Shown: piece by piece, positions 10,346 through 20,134 of the stretch | Layout: each line of letters begins with the position of its first letter | Numbering within the stretch: position 1 is the stretch's first letter | Assembly (NCBI RefSeq): GCF_900142665.1 | Contig: NZ_FRBR01000001.1 | Span: forward strand, 1,054,001 to 1,118,000 | Source of the DNA: Roseovarius pacificus | GTDB taxonomy: Bacteria > Pseudomonadota > Alphaproteobacteria > Rhodobacterales > Rhodobacteraceae | Direction: 5' to 3' | DNA: 64,000 nt | Program-made: the position numbers and the translations under genes | Notes under the pieces: generated by a model | What the model was told of the DNA's origin: nothing | Seen by the model: only the letters and a program-made list of their open reading frames with translations | Databases searched by the model: none

Positions 10346-11287
10346 ATGCTGGGAAAAACCGCAAATGGCCTGTTCTGGATGTACCGCTATCTCGAACGCG
10401 CCGAAAACACCGCCCGCCTGATCGAGACCGGCCAGCGCATCGCGCTGACCCGGCTGAACGACCGGGACGAGGAATGGGGCCCTGTCCTGCAATCGGCGGG
10501 AACGCTGACGGCGTTCCGGGCTCAGGACGAAGACCTGAACCAGGAAACGGCGATCAACTGGATGCTGCGGGCGCGCGGCAACCCGTCGTCGGTCCTGTCC
10601 TGCATCGAGGCCGCCCGCCAGAACGCCCGGCTGGTGCGGGCCGCCGTGACCGGCGAAGTCTGGGAGGCGGTCAATGCCGCCTATATGGACGCGCGCGACC
10701 TGCTGGCGCGCCGGGTCAGGGAGCGCGACCTGCCGCAGGTGTTGCGCGCGATCCGGCAAAGCACCTCGCTTGTGCGGGGGATGACCCATGGCACAATGCT
10801 GCGCAATGAAATCTACGATTTCGCCCGGCTGGGCACGTTTCTGGAGCGCGCCGACAACACCGCGCGCATCCTAGACGTGAAATATTACGTGCTGCTGCCC
10901 TCGGCGGGTTCGGTGGGCACCTCGATCGACAATGTGCAGTGGGAAACGATCCTGCGCTCGCTGTCGGCGCATGGCGGGTTTCGCATGGAATACGGGGCCG
11001 GCGCGGGGCCGCTGGAAATCACGCAATTCCTGATCCTGGACAAGCGCATGCCGCGCAGCCTTGCCTTTTGCGTGGACAAACTGTGCGACAACCTGCGCTA
11101 TCTGCACAAGGGCGACCGCACGCTCATGCCCTCGCTGAAACAGGTGAACCACTTGCAGGCGATGTACCTGTCGCACGATGTCAACGCGATTTTCGATTTC
11201 GGGCTGCACGAGTTCATCGGCCAGATTCTGGACCATCTGGGCCAGGTCGCGCGCCAGATCGAAATCGACTACAGGTTTTACGAGTGA
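10346..11287 (+). CDS. Alpha-E domain protein
   Basis: A 313-residue, almost entirely helical protein of the alpha-E family (formerly DUF403). The characteristic N-terminus is present (MLGKTANGLFWMYRYLERAE, then NTARLIETGQRIAL), with a repeated ERADNTARILDVKYY in the middle. It follows the ATP-grasp gene by 6 bases and is always found with that partner and a transglutaminase-like protein. No catalytic chemistry has been established for the family; a scaffold or peptide-carrier role with the ATP-grasp partner is the usual proposal and is only inference here. Confidence 0.9.
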   Translation: MLGKTANGLFWMYRYLERAENTARLIETGQRIALTRLNDRDEEWGPVLQSAGTLTAFRAQDEDLNQETAINWMLRARGNPSSVLSCIEAARQNARLVRAAVTGEVWEAVNAAYMDARDLLARRVRERDLPQVLRAIRQSTSLVRGMTHGTMLRNEIYDFARLGTFLERADNTARILDVKYYVLLPSAGSVGTSIDNVQWETILRSLSAHGGFRMEYGAGAGPLEITQFLILDKRMPRSLAFCVDKLCDNLRYLHKGDRTLMPSLKQVNHLQAMYLSHDVNAIFDFGLHEFIGQILDHLGQVARQIEIDYRFYE

Positions 11288-11291
11288 TCCC

Positions 11292-12089
11292 ATGCGGCTG
11301 AAAATCCAACATGCCACCGAATACCGTTTCGACCAGCCGGTCAGCTATGGGCTGCAACAATTGCGCAAGACGCCCAAGACCTCGCCGCAACAGCATATCA
11401 TATCCTGGCAGACCCGCGTCGAGAACGGGCAGAAGGAACTGAGCTTTGAAGACCATTTCCACAACACCGTCGAACTGATCAGTTTCGCCCGCAACGCCAC
11501 GGCCCTGTCGGTGATCAGCGAAGGCGAGGTCGAGCTGACCGATACCAGCGGCGTCATCGGCCCGCACCGCGGCCCGGCGCCCTTGTGGCTGTTTCGCCGC
11601 CAAACCGGATTGACCCAGGCGAAAAGCGGGGTGCGCGCCTTTCTGCGCGATGTCGGGGCCGATGGCGGGCTGGAGGGGCTGCACGATCTGGCGAGTGCGA
11701 TCCGCTCAAGCGTGCGCTATGAAATCGGAGCCTCGCACCCCGGCTGGAGCGCCGAGGACGTGCTGGAGGCCGGGGCGGGCGTATGTCAGGATCACACTCA
11801 TGTCTTTCTGTCTTGTGCCCGCGAACTGGGTGTTCCGGCGCGCTATGTTTCGGGATACCTGATGCTGGACGACCGCACCGTGCAAGACGCGATGCATGCG
11901 TGGGCCGAAGCGCATGTCGAGGGTCTGGGCTGGGTCGGGTTCGATATTTCCAACGGGATTTCCCCCGATGCCCGCTATGTCCGGGTTGCGACGGGGCTGG
12001 ACTATGGCGATGCCTCTCCGGTATCCGGCCTGCGCGTGGGCGGCGACGGCGAATTGCTGGACGTTCGCATCGACGTAGCGCAGCAATAG
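11292..12089 (+). CDS. Transglutaminase-like cysteine peptidase family protein
   Basis: A 265-residue protein with an N-terminal beta-rich bacterial transglutaminase-like region (MRLKIQHATEYRFDQPVSYG) and a transglut_core domain. The catalytic triad is visible: Cys in AGAGVCQDHTHVFLSCARE, His in DAMHAWAEAHVEG, and Asp in GFDISNG. Such domains act as peptidases, amidases or crosslinking enzymes. The ATG at 11292 follows the alpha-E stop by 4 bases. Context with ATP-grasp and Anbu suggests it cleaves or transfers the peptide product of that system, which is inferred from gene order rather than shown. Confidence 0.9.
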   Translation: MRLKIQHATEYRFDQPVSYGLQQLRKTPKTSPQQHIISWQTRVENGQKELSFEDHFHNTVELISFARNATALSVISEGEVELTDTSGVIGPHRGPAPLWLFRRQTGLTQAKSGVRAFLRDVGADGGLEGLHDLASAIRSSVRYEIGASHPGWSAEDVLEAGAGVCQDHTHVFLSCARELGVPARYVSGYLMLDDRTVQDAMHAWAEAHVEGLGWVGFDISNGISPDARYVRVATGLDYGDASPVSGLRVGGDGELLDVRIDVAQQ

Positions 12090-12099
12090 GGACAGCGAC

Positions 12100-12840
12100 A
12101 TGACATATTGTGTGGGGATGGTTCTGGACAAGGGGCTGTTATTCATGTCCGACACCCGGACGAATGCCGGGTTGGACAATATCTCGACCTTCCGGAAGAT
12201 GACCGTCTGGGAAACCCCCGGCGAATGCGTGATCACGCTGATGGCGGCGGGCAACCTGGCCACGACGCAGGCCGTGGTCAGCCTGCTGGACGAGCGCAGC
12301 AAATCCCCGGAAGAACGCAAGCCCTCGCTGCTGACGGCGCCGTCGTTGTTTCAGGCGGTGCGCATGGTGGCCGAAACCCTGCGCGAAGTGATCGAGCAAC
12401 AGGGCAGCGGCGGATTGCGCGCCGACAGCACGTTCAACGCCACGCTGATCGTCGGCGGCCAGATCGCGGGCAGCCCCCCGCGCCTGTTCATGATCTATCC
12501 CGAGGGCAATTTCATCGAAGCGGGCCGCGACACCCCGTTTTTCCAGATCGGCGAAACCAAATACGGCCGCCCCATTCTGGTGCGCGCCTACGATCCGGCG
12601 ATGAGCTTTGAAGAGGCGATGAAGCTGCTGATCGTCAGTTTCGATTCCACGCTCAAGGCGAACCTGACCGTGGGGGCGCCGTTCGATTATCATTTCTACG
12701 AAACCGACAGCCTCAAACGCGGTGCGCAGGGCCGGATCGAGCAGGACAACCCTTATTTCCAGGCCGTGTCGAAGGGATGGGGGGATGCCCTCAAGGAGGC
12801 GCTGGACAGCCTGCCCGCGTTTTCCCCCGCACGGCGATAG
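12100..12840 (+). CDS. Anbu, proteasome-type N-terminal nucleophile peptidase
   Basis: A 246-residue homologue of proteasome beta subunits belonging to the Anbu (ancestral beta subunit) group. The N-terminus MTYCVGMVLDKGLLFMSDTR fits removal of Met to expose Thr2 as the nucleophile, with the Asp (MSDTRTNAG) and Lys (FRKMTVWE) of the active site in place. The fold continues with CVITLMAAGNLATTQAVVS. Anbu proteins assemble into open helical or ring-like oligomers; activity is weak or unclear in characterised examples. It closes the four-gene operon and is followed by a strong bidirectional hairpin. Confidence 0.92.
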   Translation: MTYCVGMVLDKGLLFMSDTRTNAGLDNISTFRKMTVWETPGECVITLMAAGNLATTQAVVSLLDERSKSPEERKPSLLTAPSLFQAVRMVAETLREVIEQQGSGGLRADSTFNATLIVGGQIAGSPPRLFMIYPEGNFIEAGRDTPFFQIGETKYGRPILVRAYDPAMSFEEAMKLLIVSFDSTLKANLTVGAPFDYHFYETDSLKRGAQGRIEQDNPYFQAVSKGWGDALKEALDSLPAFSPARR

Positions 12841-12902
12841 CGCGCGGAACACACGCCGGACCTGAAACCGGCCCGCCGCCCGCCATCGGGCCGGGGTGGC
12901 CA

Positions 12903-12923
12903 CGGGCGGGGTTGTCCCGCCCG
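12903..12923. terminator. Bidirectional hairpin between convergent genes
   Basis: CGGGCGGG-GTTGT-CCCGCCCG, an 8-base-pair GC stem, sits between the end of the Anbu gene and the end of the converging oxoprolinase gene. It can serve either strand as a terminator, although T-runs are poor. Confidence 0.6.
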
Positions 12924-12931
12924 CGTCACCA

Positions 12932-15900
12932 TCACTCTTTGCTGCCGTAGCCGCCCGCCGTGGGCGTGACCACCGTCACGCAATCGCCCGGCGCGACGCG
13001 GTTCTGATCGGCGGCGCGCAGGGGCTCCAGCGTGCCATCGGCGCGCTGAATTTCGGTTTTGCCGACACGGCCAGCCCCGCCGCCCGCGATGCCTTGCGGC
13101 GGACGCCCGCGATGCGAGGACAGGATCGCCATTTCCATGTCTTCGAGGAAGCGGATGCGTCGGGTGGTGCCGTCGCCTGCCGCGAAACGCCCCTGCCCGC
13201 CCGATCCGGGATCGATGCGGAAATCCTCCAGCAACACGGGATAGCGCAGTTCCAGCACCTCGGGGTCGGTGAGGCGCGAGTTGGTCATGTGGACATGCAC
13301 CGCATCCGTCCCGGCAAAGCCGGTGCCATCGTTGAGCACGCCCGCCGGGCTGCCCGAACACAGCGTTTCGTAATACTGGTGCCGGTCGTTGCCGAAGGTC
13401 AGATTGTTCATCGTGCCCTGGCTGTTGGCAATCGCCCCCAGAGCCCCGAACAGCGCGTTGGTGACATGCTGCGAGGTTTCCACATTGCCCGCGACCACCG
13501 CCGCCGGATAGCGCGGCGAGAGCATGCAGCCATCGGGGATCACGATTTTCACCGGGCGCAGACAGCCCGCGTTCATCGGGATCGGGGATTCCACCATGAC
13601 GCGGAACACATAGAGCACCGCCGCGCGTGTCACCGGCTCGGGGGCGTTGAAGTTGTTGGCCTGCACCTCGGAGGTGCCGGTGAAATCCACCGTCGCCTCG
13701 CCCGCGTCGCGATCCACGGTGATCTTCACGCGGATCACCTGCCCGGTGTCGGTTTCGTATTCATAGGCCCCGTCCGACAGGCGCCCGATCACGCGGGCGA
13801 CCTCGGCGGCGGCGTTGTCCTGCACATGGCCCATATAGGCCTGCACGACCTCCAGCCCGAACTGCCCGATCATCGCCTTCAGCTCGGCCACGCCACGGGC
13901 GTTCGCCGCGACCTGCGCCTTAAGGTCAGCGATGTTCTGTTCGGGATTGCGCGCGGGATAGGGGTGATCGGTCAGCAGGTCGTGCAGCGCGTCCTCGCGG
14001 AAGCGCCCGCCCTCGACCAGCTTGAAATTGTCGATCAGCACGCCCTCTTCGTCCACTGTGGTGGCCAGCGGCGTCATCGAGCCGGGCGCGACCCCGCCCA
14101 CATCCGCATGGTGCCCGCGCGAGGCGGCCCAGAACAGGATGTCATCGCCAGAGTCGCCGAAGACAGGGGTCACGACGGTGATATCGGGCAGGTGCGTGCC
14201 GCCGTTATAGGGCGCGTTCAGGGCGAACACGTCACCGGGGCGCACCTTGCCCTTGTTCAGCCGGATGATGGTTTCGACCGAGCGATCCATCGAGCCCAGA
14301 TGCACCGGCATATGCGGCGCATTGGCGACAAGCGCCCCGTCGGCATCGAACACCGCGCAGGAGAAATCCAGCCGCTCCTTGATGTTCACCGAACGCGCGG
14401 TTTTCTGAAGCGCCACGCCCATTTGCTCGGCGATGTTCATGAAGAGGTTGTTGAACACCTCCAGCAGGATCGGGTCGGCCTCGGTGCCCATCGCCTTGTC
14501 GCGCTGCGCGGCTTCGGCGCGGGTCATCAGGACGTGATCGTGCGGCGTGACCCCGGCCCGCCAGCCGGGTTCGACGACGATGGTCTGGTTGGGTTCGATG
14601 ATCAGGGCGGGCCCGTCCACGCTGCGCCCCGGCGTCAGGGCCTCGCGCATGACGACGCGGGCCTGATGGGTCTTGCCGCCGGAATAAAGCGGCACCTCGG
14701 CCACGGAGGCGGCCTCGCCCGTGTCGGGATCGGCATGGGGTTCGGGATCGGCCGAAGGATCGGCAGCCTGCCCTTCGATCTCGGCGGATTCGATCACCAG
14801 CCGGGCGTCGGGCGCGGTAAAGCCGAACTCGGCCTCATGCGCGGTTTCGAACGCGGCGCGCGCGGCCTGCACGTCGCCCTCCCAGACCACTGGCAGGGCC
14901 GTGTCGGTGCCCGCGTAACGCAGATGCAGGCGCGGGATCAGGGTAACGCCCGCCTCCGGGACGCCCTGCGCCGCCAGCGCGGCGTGCACATCCGCCGACA
15001 GATCGGCGAGCGCGGTTTCGACCTCGGGCTTGCCATCTTCGGACAGCTCGGTTTCAAGGCCGCGCTGGCGCGCCTCGGTCACGCGGGCCAGCCCGATGCC
15101 ATAGGCCGACAACAGGCCCGACAGCGGATGCACCAGAACCTTGGTCATGCCCAGGGAATCGGCCACGAGGCAGGCATGCTGCCCCCCGGCCCCGCCAAAG
15201 GCGTTGAGCAAATAGCGCGTCACGTCATAGCCGCGCTGCACGCTGATCTTCTTGATCGCGTTGGCCATGTTTTCCACGGCGATGCGCAGGAAACCCTCGG
15301 CGACCTCTTCGGGGCTCTTGCCCTCGGCCCTTGCGATGTCGGCGAATTTCGCCGCGACGGTATCGTAATCCAGACGCTGATCCTGATCGGGGCCGAAGAT
15401 CGGCGGAAAGTAATCGGGGTTGAGCTTGCCCAGCATCACGTTGGCATCCGTCACCGTCAGCGGCCCGCCCCGGCGGTAACAGGCCGGGCCGGGATCGGCC
15501 CCGGCGCTGTCCGGCCCGACGCGAAACCGCCCCGGATCGGCATGCAGGACGGACCCGCCCCCGGCGGCAACGGTGTGAACCCGCAGCATGGGCGCGCGCA
15601 TGCGTACCCCCGCCACCTGCGTTTCAAAGGCGCGTTCGAAATTGCCGTCGAAATGCGCCACATCGGTCGAGGTGCCGCCCATGTCGAAACCGATCACACG
15701 ATCCTCGCCCGCGATCTGGCCGGTGCGCGCCATGCCCACGACGCCCCCCGCGGGCCCGGACAGGATCGCATCGCGCCCCTTGAACCGGTCCGCCGCGGTC
15801 AGCCCGCCCGAGGACATCATGAATTGCAGCGTCGGGCCGTCCTGATCGGGGGGCGTAGCGCCCAGCGCCTGCGCCACCTTTTCGACATAGCGCGACAGGA

Positions 15901-16561
15901 TCGGCGTGAGATAGGCATCGACGACAGTGGTGTCGCCCCGGCCCACCAGCTTGATCAGCGGCGAGACCTCGTGACTGACGGAGACCTGCCCGAACCCGGC
16001 GGCGCGGGCGGCCTCGGCCAGGTGCTGTTCATGGTCGGGGGCGGTCCAGGCGTGCATCAGGACAATGGCCACGGCGTCGATCCCGTCGGCCTTGGCCTGC
16101 TCCAGAACCTTGCGCGCGCCGGTCAGGTCGAGATCGCGCTCGACCGTGCCGTCGGTGCGCACGCGCTCATCCACTTCGGCAACGCGTTCATACAGCATTT
16201 CGGGCAGGACGATATCCTTGGCGAAGATATCGGGACGATCCTGATAGCCGATTCGCAACGCATCGCGGAAGCCTTTGGTGATCAGCAGAAGCGTGCGATC
16301 CCCCTTGCGCTCCAGCAGGGCGTTGGTGGCCACGGTGGTACCCATGCGCACGGTGCCGATCCGCTCGGGCGGGATGGCGCCCGGAGCGGCGCCGAGAAAG
16401 CGGCGAATCCCTTCTATTGCTGCGTCATCGTAGACGCCGGGGTTCTCGGAAAGCAGCTTCATCGCCGACAATTCGCCAGCCGGGTCACGCCCGATCACAT
16501 CGGTAAAAGTACCCCCCCGGTCGATCCAGAAATCCCAGCGGCCTGACATGGCGTCGCTCAT
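12932..16561 (-). CDS. oplA: 5-oxoprolinase / hydantoinase, fused HyuA-HyuB type
   Basis: A 1209-residue ATP-dependent amidohydrolase with both subunits in one chain, as in eukaryotic and many proteobacterial 5-oxoprolinases. The N-terminal half is HyuA-like ([59 protein letters not shown]) with an ASKHA ATP site. The C-terminal half is HyuB-like from about residue 700 ([37 protein letters not shown]). It should open the 5-oxoproline ring to glutamate using ATP. I chose the ATG at 16561, which has AAGAGGAG at 16569-16576. It diverges from a TRAP transporter operon that may import its substrate. Confidence 0.92.
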   Translation of the reverse strand: MSDAMSGRWDFWIDRGGTFTDVIGRDPAGELSAMKLLSENPGVYDDAAIEGIRRFLGAAPGAIPPERIGTVRMGTTVATNALLERKGDRTLLLITKGFRDALRIGYQDRPDIFAKDIVLPEMLYERVAEVDERVRTDGTVERDLDLTGARKVLEQAKADGIDAVAIVLMHAWTAPDHEQHLAEAARAAGFGQVSVSHEVSPLIKLVGRGDTTVVDAYLTPILSRYVEKVAQALGATPPDQDGPTLQFMMSSGGLTAADRFKGRDAILSGPAGGVVGMARTGQIAGEDRVIGFDMGGTSTDVAHFDGNFERAFETQVAGVRMRAPMLRVHTVAAGGGSVLHADPGRFRVGPDSAGADPGPACYRRGGPLTVTDANVMLGKLNPDYFPPIFGPDQDQRLDYDTVAAKFADIARAEGKSPEEVAEGFLRIAVENMANAIKKISVQRGYDVTRYLLNAFGGAGGQHACLVADSLGMTKVLVHPLSGLLSAYGIGLARVTEARQRGLETELSEDGKPEVETALADLSADVHAALAAQGVPEAGVTLIPRLHLRYAGTDTALPVVWEGDVQAARAAFETAHEAEFGFTAPDARLVIESAEIEGQAADPSADPEPHADPDTGEAASVAEVPLYSGGKTHQARVVMREALTPGRSVDGPALIIEPNQTIVVEPGWRAGVTPHDHVLMTRAEAAQRDKAMGTEADPILLEVFNNLFMNIAEQMGVALQKTARSVNIKERLDFSCAVFDADGALVANAPHMPVHLGSMDRSVETIIRLNKGKVRPGDVFALNAPYNGGTHLPDITVVTPVFGDSGDDILFWAASRGHHADVGGVAPGSMTPLATTVDEEGVLIDNFKLVEGGRFREDALHDLLTDHPYPARNPEQNIADLKAQVAANARGVAELKAMIGQFGLEVVQAYMGHVQDNAAAEVARVIGRLSDGAYEYETDTGQVIRVKITVDRDAGEATVDFTGTSEVQANNFNAPEPVTRAAVLYVFRVMVESPIPMNAGCLRPVKIVIPDGCMLSPRYPAAVVAGNVETSQHVTNALFGALGAIANSQGTMNNLTFGNDRHQYYETLCSGSPAGVLNDGTGFAGTDAVHVHMTNSRLTDPEVLELRYPVLLEDFRIDPGSGGQGRFAAGDGTTRRIRFLEDMEMAILSSHRGRPPQGIAGGGAGRVGKTEIQRADGTLEPLRAADQNRVAPGDCVTVVTPTAGGYGSKE

Positions 16562-16703
16562 CCCCGCGCTCCTCTTGAAACAGTATTCAATCACAAATCG
16601 TTGACAAATTGTCAGCGTCTGGTCAAGCTTTCCAAATCCGGGCCAAGGGCGGCGCGCCCGGTTTCGTCAGATCGCCGCCCCTCAGACGACAGGGAAAAAC
16701 AAC

Positions 16704-17684
16704 ATGACCATCAGCCTTTTCCGCAGCCTGCCCGGCGCCATTGCCGCCGCCGCTCTTGCGCTGCCTGCCGCCGCCGCGAACTGGGATATGCCAACCCCTT
16801 ATGGCGACAGCGTTTTCCACACCCAGAACATCCAGCAATTTGCTGAAGACGTGGCCGCCGCCACCGAGGGCGAAGTCGAGATCACGGTGCATTCCGCCGG
16901 CTCGCTTTATGCCCATCCCGAGATCAAGGATTCCGTCCGCCGGGGCCTGGCCCCGATCGGTGAGGTCCTGATGTCGCGGCTGGCCAACGAAGACCCGGTC
17001 TTTGCCGTCGATTCGATTCCGTTCCTGGCTTCCAGCTATGACGAGGCACGCGCCCTCTGGACCGCATCGCGTCCGCTGGTCGAGGAAAAACTGGCCGCTC
17101 AGGGGCTGACGCTTCTGTTCGCCGTGCCGTGGCCGGGCCAGAGCATCTATACCGAGGCCCCGGTGAACTCGACCGCCGATCTGCAAGGTGCAGCCTTCCG
17201 GGCCTATAACGCGGCGACCGAACGGCTGGCGCAGTTGATGGGCGCGGTTCCCACACAGCTTGAGACCGGCGACATTCCCACCGCCTTCGCCACCGGCCGG
17301 GTGGCCGCGATGATCACGTCGCCCTCAACCGGCGTGTCCAGCCAGGCATGGGATTTCACCTCGCATTACACCGATACGCAGGCTTGGCTGCCCAAGAACA
17401 TGGTGATCGTGAACTCCGGCGTTTTCGACGCCCTGCCCGACGATCAGCGTCAGGCGATTCTGGATGCCGCCGCCGAGGCCGAGACCCGCGGCTGGGAAAT
17501 GTCGGCCGAGGAAACCGCAGCCAAGATGGCAACGCTCGAGGAGAACGGCATGACCGTTTCGGCACCGTCCGAGACCCTGTCGGCCGAACTGGCCGAGATC
17601 GGCGCGACCATGACTCAGGAATGGCTTGAAAATGCGGGGGACGAGGGCCAGCAGGTCATCGACGCCTATAACGCGGCCAAGTGA
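16704..17684 (+). CDS. dctP: TRAP transporter substrate-binding protein (DctP family)
   Basis: A 326-residue periplasmic solute-binding protein. The first 24 residues form a Sec signal peptide (TISLFRSLPGAIAAAALALP then AAAAN-W). DctP-family features include AGSLYAHPEIKDSVRRGLAP, PIGEVLMSRLANEDPVFAV and the signature-like region AFRAYNAATERLAQLMGAVP, where an arginine normally binds the substrate carboxylate. It delivers an organic acid to the DctQM membrane unit downstream. The gene diverges from a 5-oxoprolinase gene, so 5-oxoproline (pyroglutamate) is a reasonable candidate ligand, but this is inference from position. Confidence 0.9.
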   Translation: MTISLFRSLPGAIAAAALALPAAAANWDMPTPYGDSVFHTQNIQQFAEDVAAATEGEVEITVHSAGSLYAHPEIKDSVRRGLAPIGEVLMSRLANEDPVFAVDSIPFLASSYDEARALWTASRPLVEEKLAAQGLTLLFAVPWPGQSIYTEAPVNSTADLQGAAFRAYNAATERLAQLMGAVPTQLETGDIPTAFATGRVAAMITSPSTGVSSQAWDFTSHYTDTQAWLPKNMVIVNSGVFDALPDDQRQAILDAAAEAETRGWEMSAEETAAKMATLEENGMTVSAPSETLSAELAEIGATMTQEWLENAGDEGQQVIDAYNAAK

Positions 17685-17690
17685 TCCGTC

Positions 17691-17722
17691 AGGCGGGGCG
17701 CGATAACCGCCCCGCCTCTTTT
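17691..17722 (+). terminator. Intercistronic terminator between dctP and dctQ
   Basis: AGGCGGGGCG-CGATAAC-CGCCCCGCCT, a perfect 10-base-pair stem followed by CTTTTC, lies 6 bases after the dctP stop. It looks like a partial terminator that would leave more dctP than dctQM transcript, as needed for an abundant binding protein. Confidence 0.8.
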
Positions 17723-17751
17723 CTCATTCCCTTATTAGCCGGAGGGCCGGG

Positions 17752-18303
17752 ATGCGCCGGATGCTCGACCGCCTTTATGCTGCCGCGCTATGGCTGGCGG
17801 CCATCACCTTTGCACTGATTGCGGTGCTTGTGCTGTTGCAGGTTCTTGGGCGGCTGACAGACCGCGCCGCGCGCCTGATGGACCTGCCACCGCCCGGCCT
17901 GACTATTCCGTCGCTCGCGGAATTCGGGGCCTTCCTGTTCACCGGCGCTGTTTTTCTGGGCCTTGCCGGAACCTTGCAGGCGGGCAGCCATGTGCGGGTG
18001 AAACTGTTGATCCAGTCCCTGCCCGACACGCTGGCGCGCTGGATGGGCGTTCTGGTCTGCGCACTGGCCGCCGGGCTGGCGGCTTTTGCCACATGGTCCA
18101 GCGCGTTGCAGGCCCTGGACAGCCTCAAATTCGGTTCGGTCAGCTATGGGGTCATCCCGATCCCGCTGGCCATTCCCCAGGGGATCATGACCGCTGGCCT
18201 TGCGCTGTTCTGCATTGCGCTGATCGACGCGATGGTGACGCTGGCGCGCGGCGGCATCCCTGCCTATCAGGCCGCCGAGGCCACCACGCAGGAGGCCGAA
18301 TAA
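17752..18303 (+). CDS. dctQ: TRAP transporter small permease (DctQ family)
   Basis: A 183-residue membrane protein with four predicted helices (LYAAALWLAAITFALIAVLV, AEFGAFLFTGAVFLGLAGTL, WMGVLVCALAAGLAAFATW, IPQGIMTAGLALFCIALIDA), the usual DctQ topology. It associates with DctM to form the Na+-driven uptake unit. A 68-base gap with a terminator separates it from dctP. Its TAA overlaps the ATG of dctM (TAATG), indicating coupled translation. Substrate as discussed for dctP. Confidence 0.9.
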   Translation: MRRMLDRLYAAALWLAAITFALIAVLVLLQVLGRLTDRAARLMDLPPPGLTIPSLAEFGAFLFTGAVFLGLAGTLQAGSHVRVKLLIQSLPDTLARWMGVLVCALAAGLAAFATWSSALQALDSLKFGSVSYGVIPIPLAIPQGIMTAGLALFCIALIDAMVTLARGGIPAYQAAEATTQEAE

Positions 18304-19607
18304 TGGAGATCGCAACGCTTGCGCCGCTTCTGGTGATTGTCCTGTTCGGTGCGCTGGCCGCCGGGCTGTGGGTGGGCTTTGCCCTGATCGCGGTGGGGCT
18401 GGTCGCCATGCTGGCCGCCGCACCCGCGCCGCCCTCTCTGGTGTTCGCCACCAAGGTCTGGGGCGGGCTGTCCGTCTGGGATCTGACGGCGCTGCCGATG
18501 TTCATCTGGATGGGCGAAATCCTTGTGCGTTCGCGCCTGTCATCGGACATGTTTTCGGGGCTTGCGCCCTTTACCTCGCGCCTGCCGGGGCGGCTCTTGC
18601 ATGTGAACGTGCTGGGCTGTGCGCTGTTTGCCGCCGTATCCGGATCGTCGGCGGCCACCACCGCCACCATCGGGCGCATGTCCCTGCCCGAGCTGAAAGC
18701 GCGCGGCTATGACGACCGCATGGCCATCGGCACGCTGGCCGGGTCGGGCACGTTCGGCTTTCTGATTCCGCCGTCGATCATCCTGATCGTCTATGGCGCG
18801 GCGACCGAGCAATCCATCGCGCGGCTGTTTCTGGCCGGAGTCCTGCCGGGGCTGATGCTGGCGGCGCTGTTCGGCGGCTATATCATGCTGTGGTCGATGC
18901 TGAACCGCGACCGCATGCCCGAGGCCGAACCGCCCGCCGACCGGCGCGAGGCACTGGCCGCCGCCGCCCGGCTGCTGCCGGTCGTCGGCCTGATCCTAGC
19001 GGTGATCGGCTCGATCTACCTTGGCGTCGCCAGCCCGACCGAGGCCGCCGTGATCGGCGTGACCGGCGCGCTGATCCTTGCGGGACTGACCGGCGCGCTG
19101 TCGCTGGCGGGGTTCTTCGATTCGCTGCGCGCGGCCACGATCACCACCTGCATGATCGCCTTTATCCTGGCCGGGGCCTCGTTCCTGACCGTCGCCATGG
19201 GCTATACCGGCATCCCCCGCGAACTGGCCCGCGCCATTGGCGACATGGGCCTGTCATCCTATGCGTTGCTGGCGATGCTGACGGTGTTCTTTATCGTCAT
19301 GGGCATGTTCCTTGACGGGATCTCGATCGTGGTGCTGACCGTTTCGATCATCCTGCCGATGGTGATCGCCGCCGGGATCGACCCGATCTGGTTCGGCATC
19401 TTCCTTGTCCTCGTGGTGGAAATGAGCCAGATCACCCCGCCCGTCGGGTTCAACCTGTTCGTCATCCAGACGATCACCGGACGCGACATATTCGCCGTCG
19501 CGCGCTATGCCGCGCCGTTTTTCTGCCTGCTGGTGGTGGCCGTGGCGATCCTGTCGCTGTTCCCGCAGATCGCCCTGTGGCTGCCCGGAACGATGTTGTC
19601 GCGATGA
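18303..19607 (+). CDS. dctM: TRAP transporter large permease (DctM family)
   Basis: A 434-residue, about 12-helix membrane protein of the DctM family. Family motifs include VSGSSAATTATIGRMSLPEL, GTLAGSGTFGFLIPPSIILI, GVASPTEAAVIGV and EMSQITPPVGFNLFVIQ, the last two forming parts of the Na+ and substrate path. The true start is the ATG at 18303, overlapping the dctQ stop. It couples inward Na+ movement to uptake of the acid delivered by DctP. The stop overlaps the start of a MarR-like regulator gene, so regulator and transporter are co-expressed. Confidence 0.93.
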   Translation: MEIATLAPLLVIVLFGALAAGLWVGFALIAVGLVAMLAAAPAPPSLVFATKVWGGLSVWDLTALPMFIWMGEILVRSRLSSDMFSGLAPFTSRLPGRLLHVNVLGCALFAAVSGSSAATTATIGRMSLPELKARGYDDRMAIGTLAGSGTFGFLIPPSIILIVYGAATEQSIARLFLAGVLPGLMLAALFGGYIMLWSMLNRDRMPEAEPPADRREALAAAARLLPVVGLILAVIGSIYLGVASPTEAAVIGVTGALILAGLTGALSLAGFFDSLRAATITTCMIAFILAGASFLTVAMGYTGIPRELARAIGDMGLSSYALLAMLTVFFIVMGMFLDGISIVVLTVSIILPMVIAAGIDPIWFGIFLVLVVEMSQITPPVGFNLFVIQTITGRDIFAVARYAAPFFCLLVVAVAILSLFPQIALWLPGTMLSR

Positions 19608-20134
19608 GTGAGAGCGAGAGGAAACCCCCCGGCGTCGGGCCGGTCGTCAGTTCGGCGCATCTGGCCGCATCGGGCCTGCCCGAACTGTCCGAGGTCGAAT
19701 ATGCGCTGACCATGGCCAACAACGCCTTTCAGCGCTGGATCACCCGCTGCATGGACGCTGCCGGCGCACCCGGCATGTCGCCGCTGGAGGTGCTGATCCT
19801 GCATCTCGTCAACCATCGCGACCGGGCCAAGACACTGGCCGATATCCGGCTGGTGCTGCATATCGAAGACGCGCATCTGGTCAGCTACGCCGTGCGCAAG
19901 CTGTCCGAGCGCAAGCTGGTGACGACCGCCCGCAAGGGCAAGGAGAAATCCGTCGAGATCACCGCGAGGGGCGCGGCGCTCTGCACCCGCTACGCCGAGG
20001 TGCGCGAGGCGCTTCTGGTGGACCTGGCGCGCGAAACCGGCTTCCGCCCCGAAGACATGTCGCGGCTGGCGGCACTGCTGCGCGCGGTTTCAGGCAGTTA
20101 CGATCACGCCGCGCGTGCGGCGACCACGCTGTGA
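19604..20134 (+). CDS. MarR-like winged-helix regulator
   Basis: A 176-residue winged-helix protein (MarR/winged helix DNA-binding type). Helices and wing are visible in EVEYALTMANNAFQRWITRC, MSPLEVLILHLVNH, ADIRLVLHIEDAHLVSYAVR and KLSERKLVTTARKGKEKSVE. I chose the ATG at 19604, which overlaps the dctM stop (ATGA), over an upstream in-frame ATG inside dctM. It probably regulates the TRAP operon or the divergent oxoprolinase gene. This type is recurrent in TRAP operons of Rhodobacteraceae, in my recollection. No operator is obvious in the dctP promoter region. Confidence 0.82.
   Translation: MSESERKPPGVGPVVSSAHLAASGLPELSEVEYALTMANNAFQRWITRCMDAAGAPGMSPLEVLILHLVNHRDRAKTLADIRLVLHIEDAHLVSYAVRKLSERKLVTTARKGKEKSVEITARGAALCTRYAEVREALLVDLARETGFRPEDMSRLAALLRAVSGSYDHAARAATTL

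Noticed and set aside
12896..16546. Very long open frame antisense to the oxoprolinase gene
   Set aside because: The opposite strand has a full-length, motif-perfect HyuA-HyuB protein; the antisense frame is open because of GC-rich third codon positions. Similar long antisense frames over katG, the ATP-grasp gene, acxB, the ATPase gene and the ABC transporter were dropped for the same reason.
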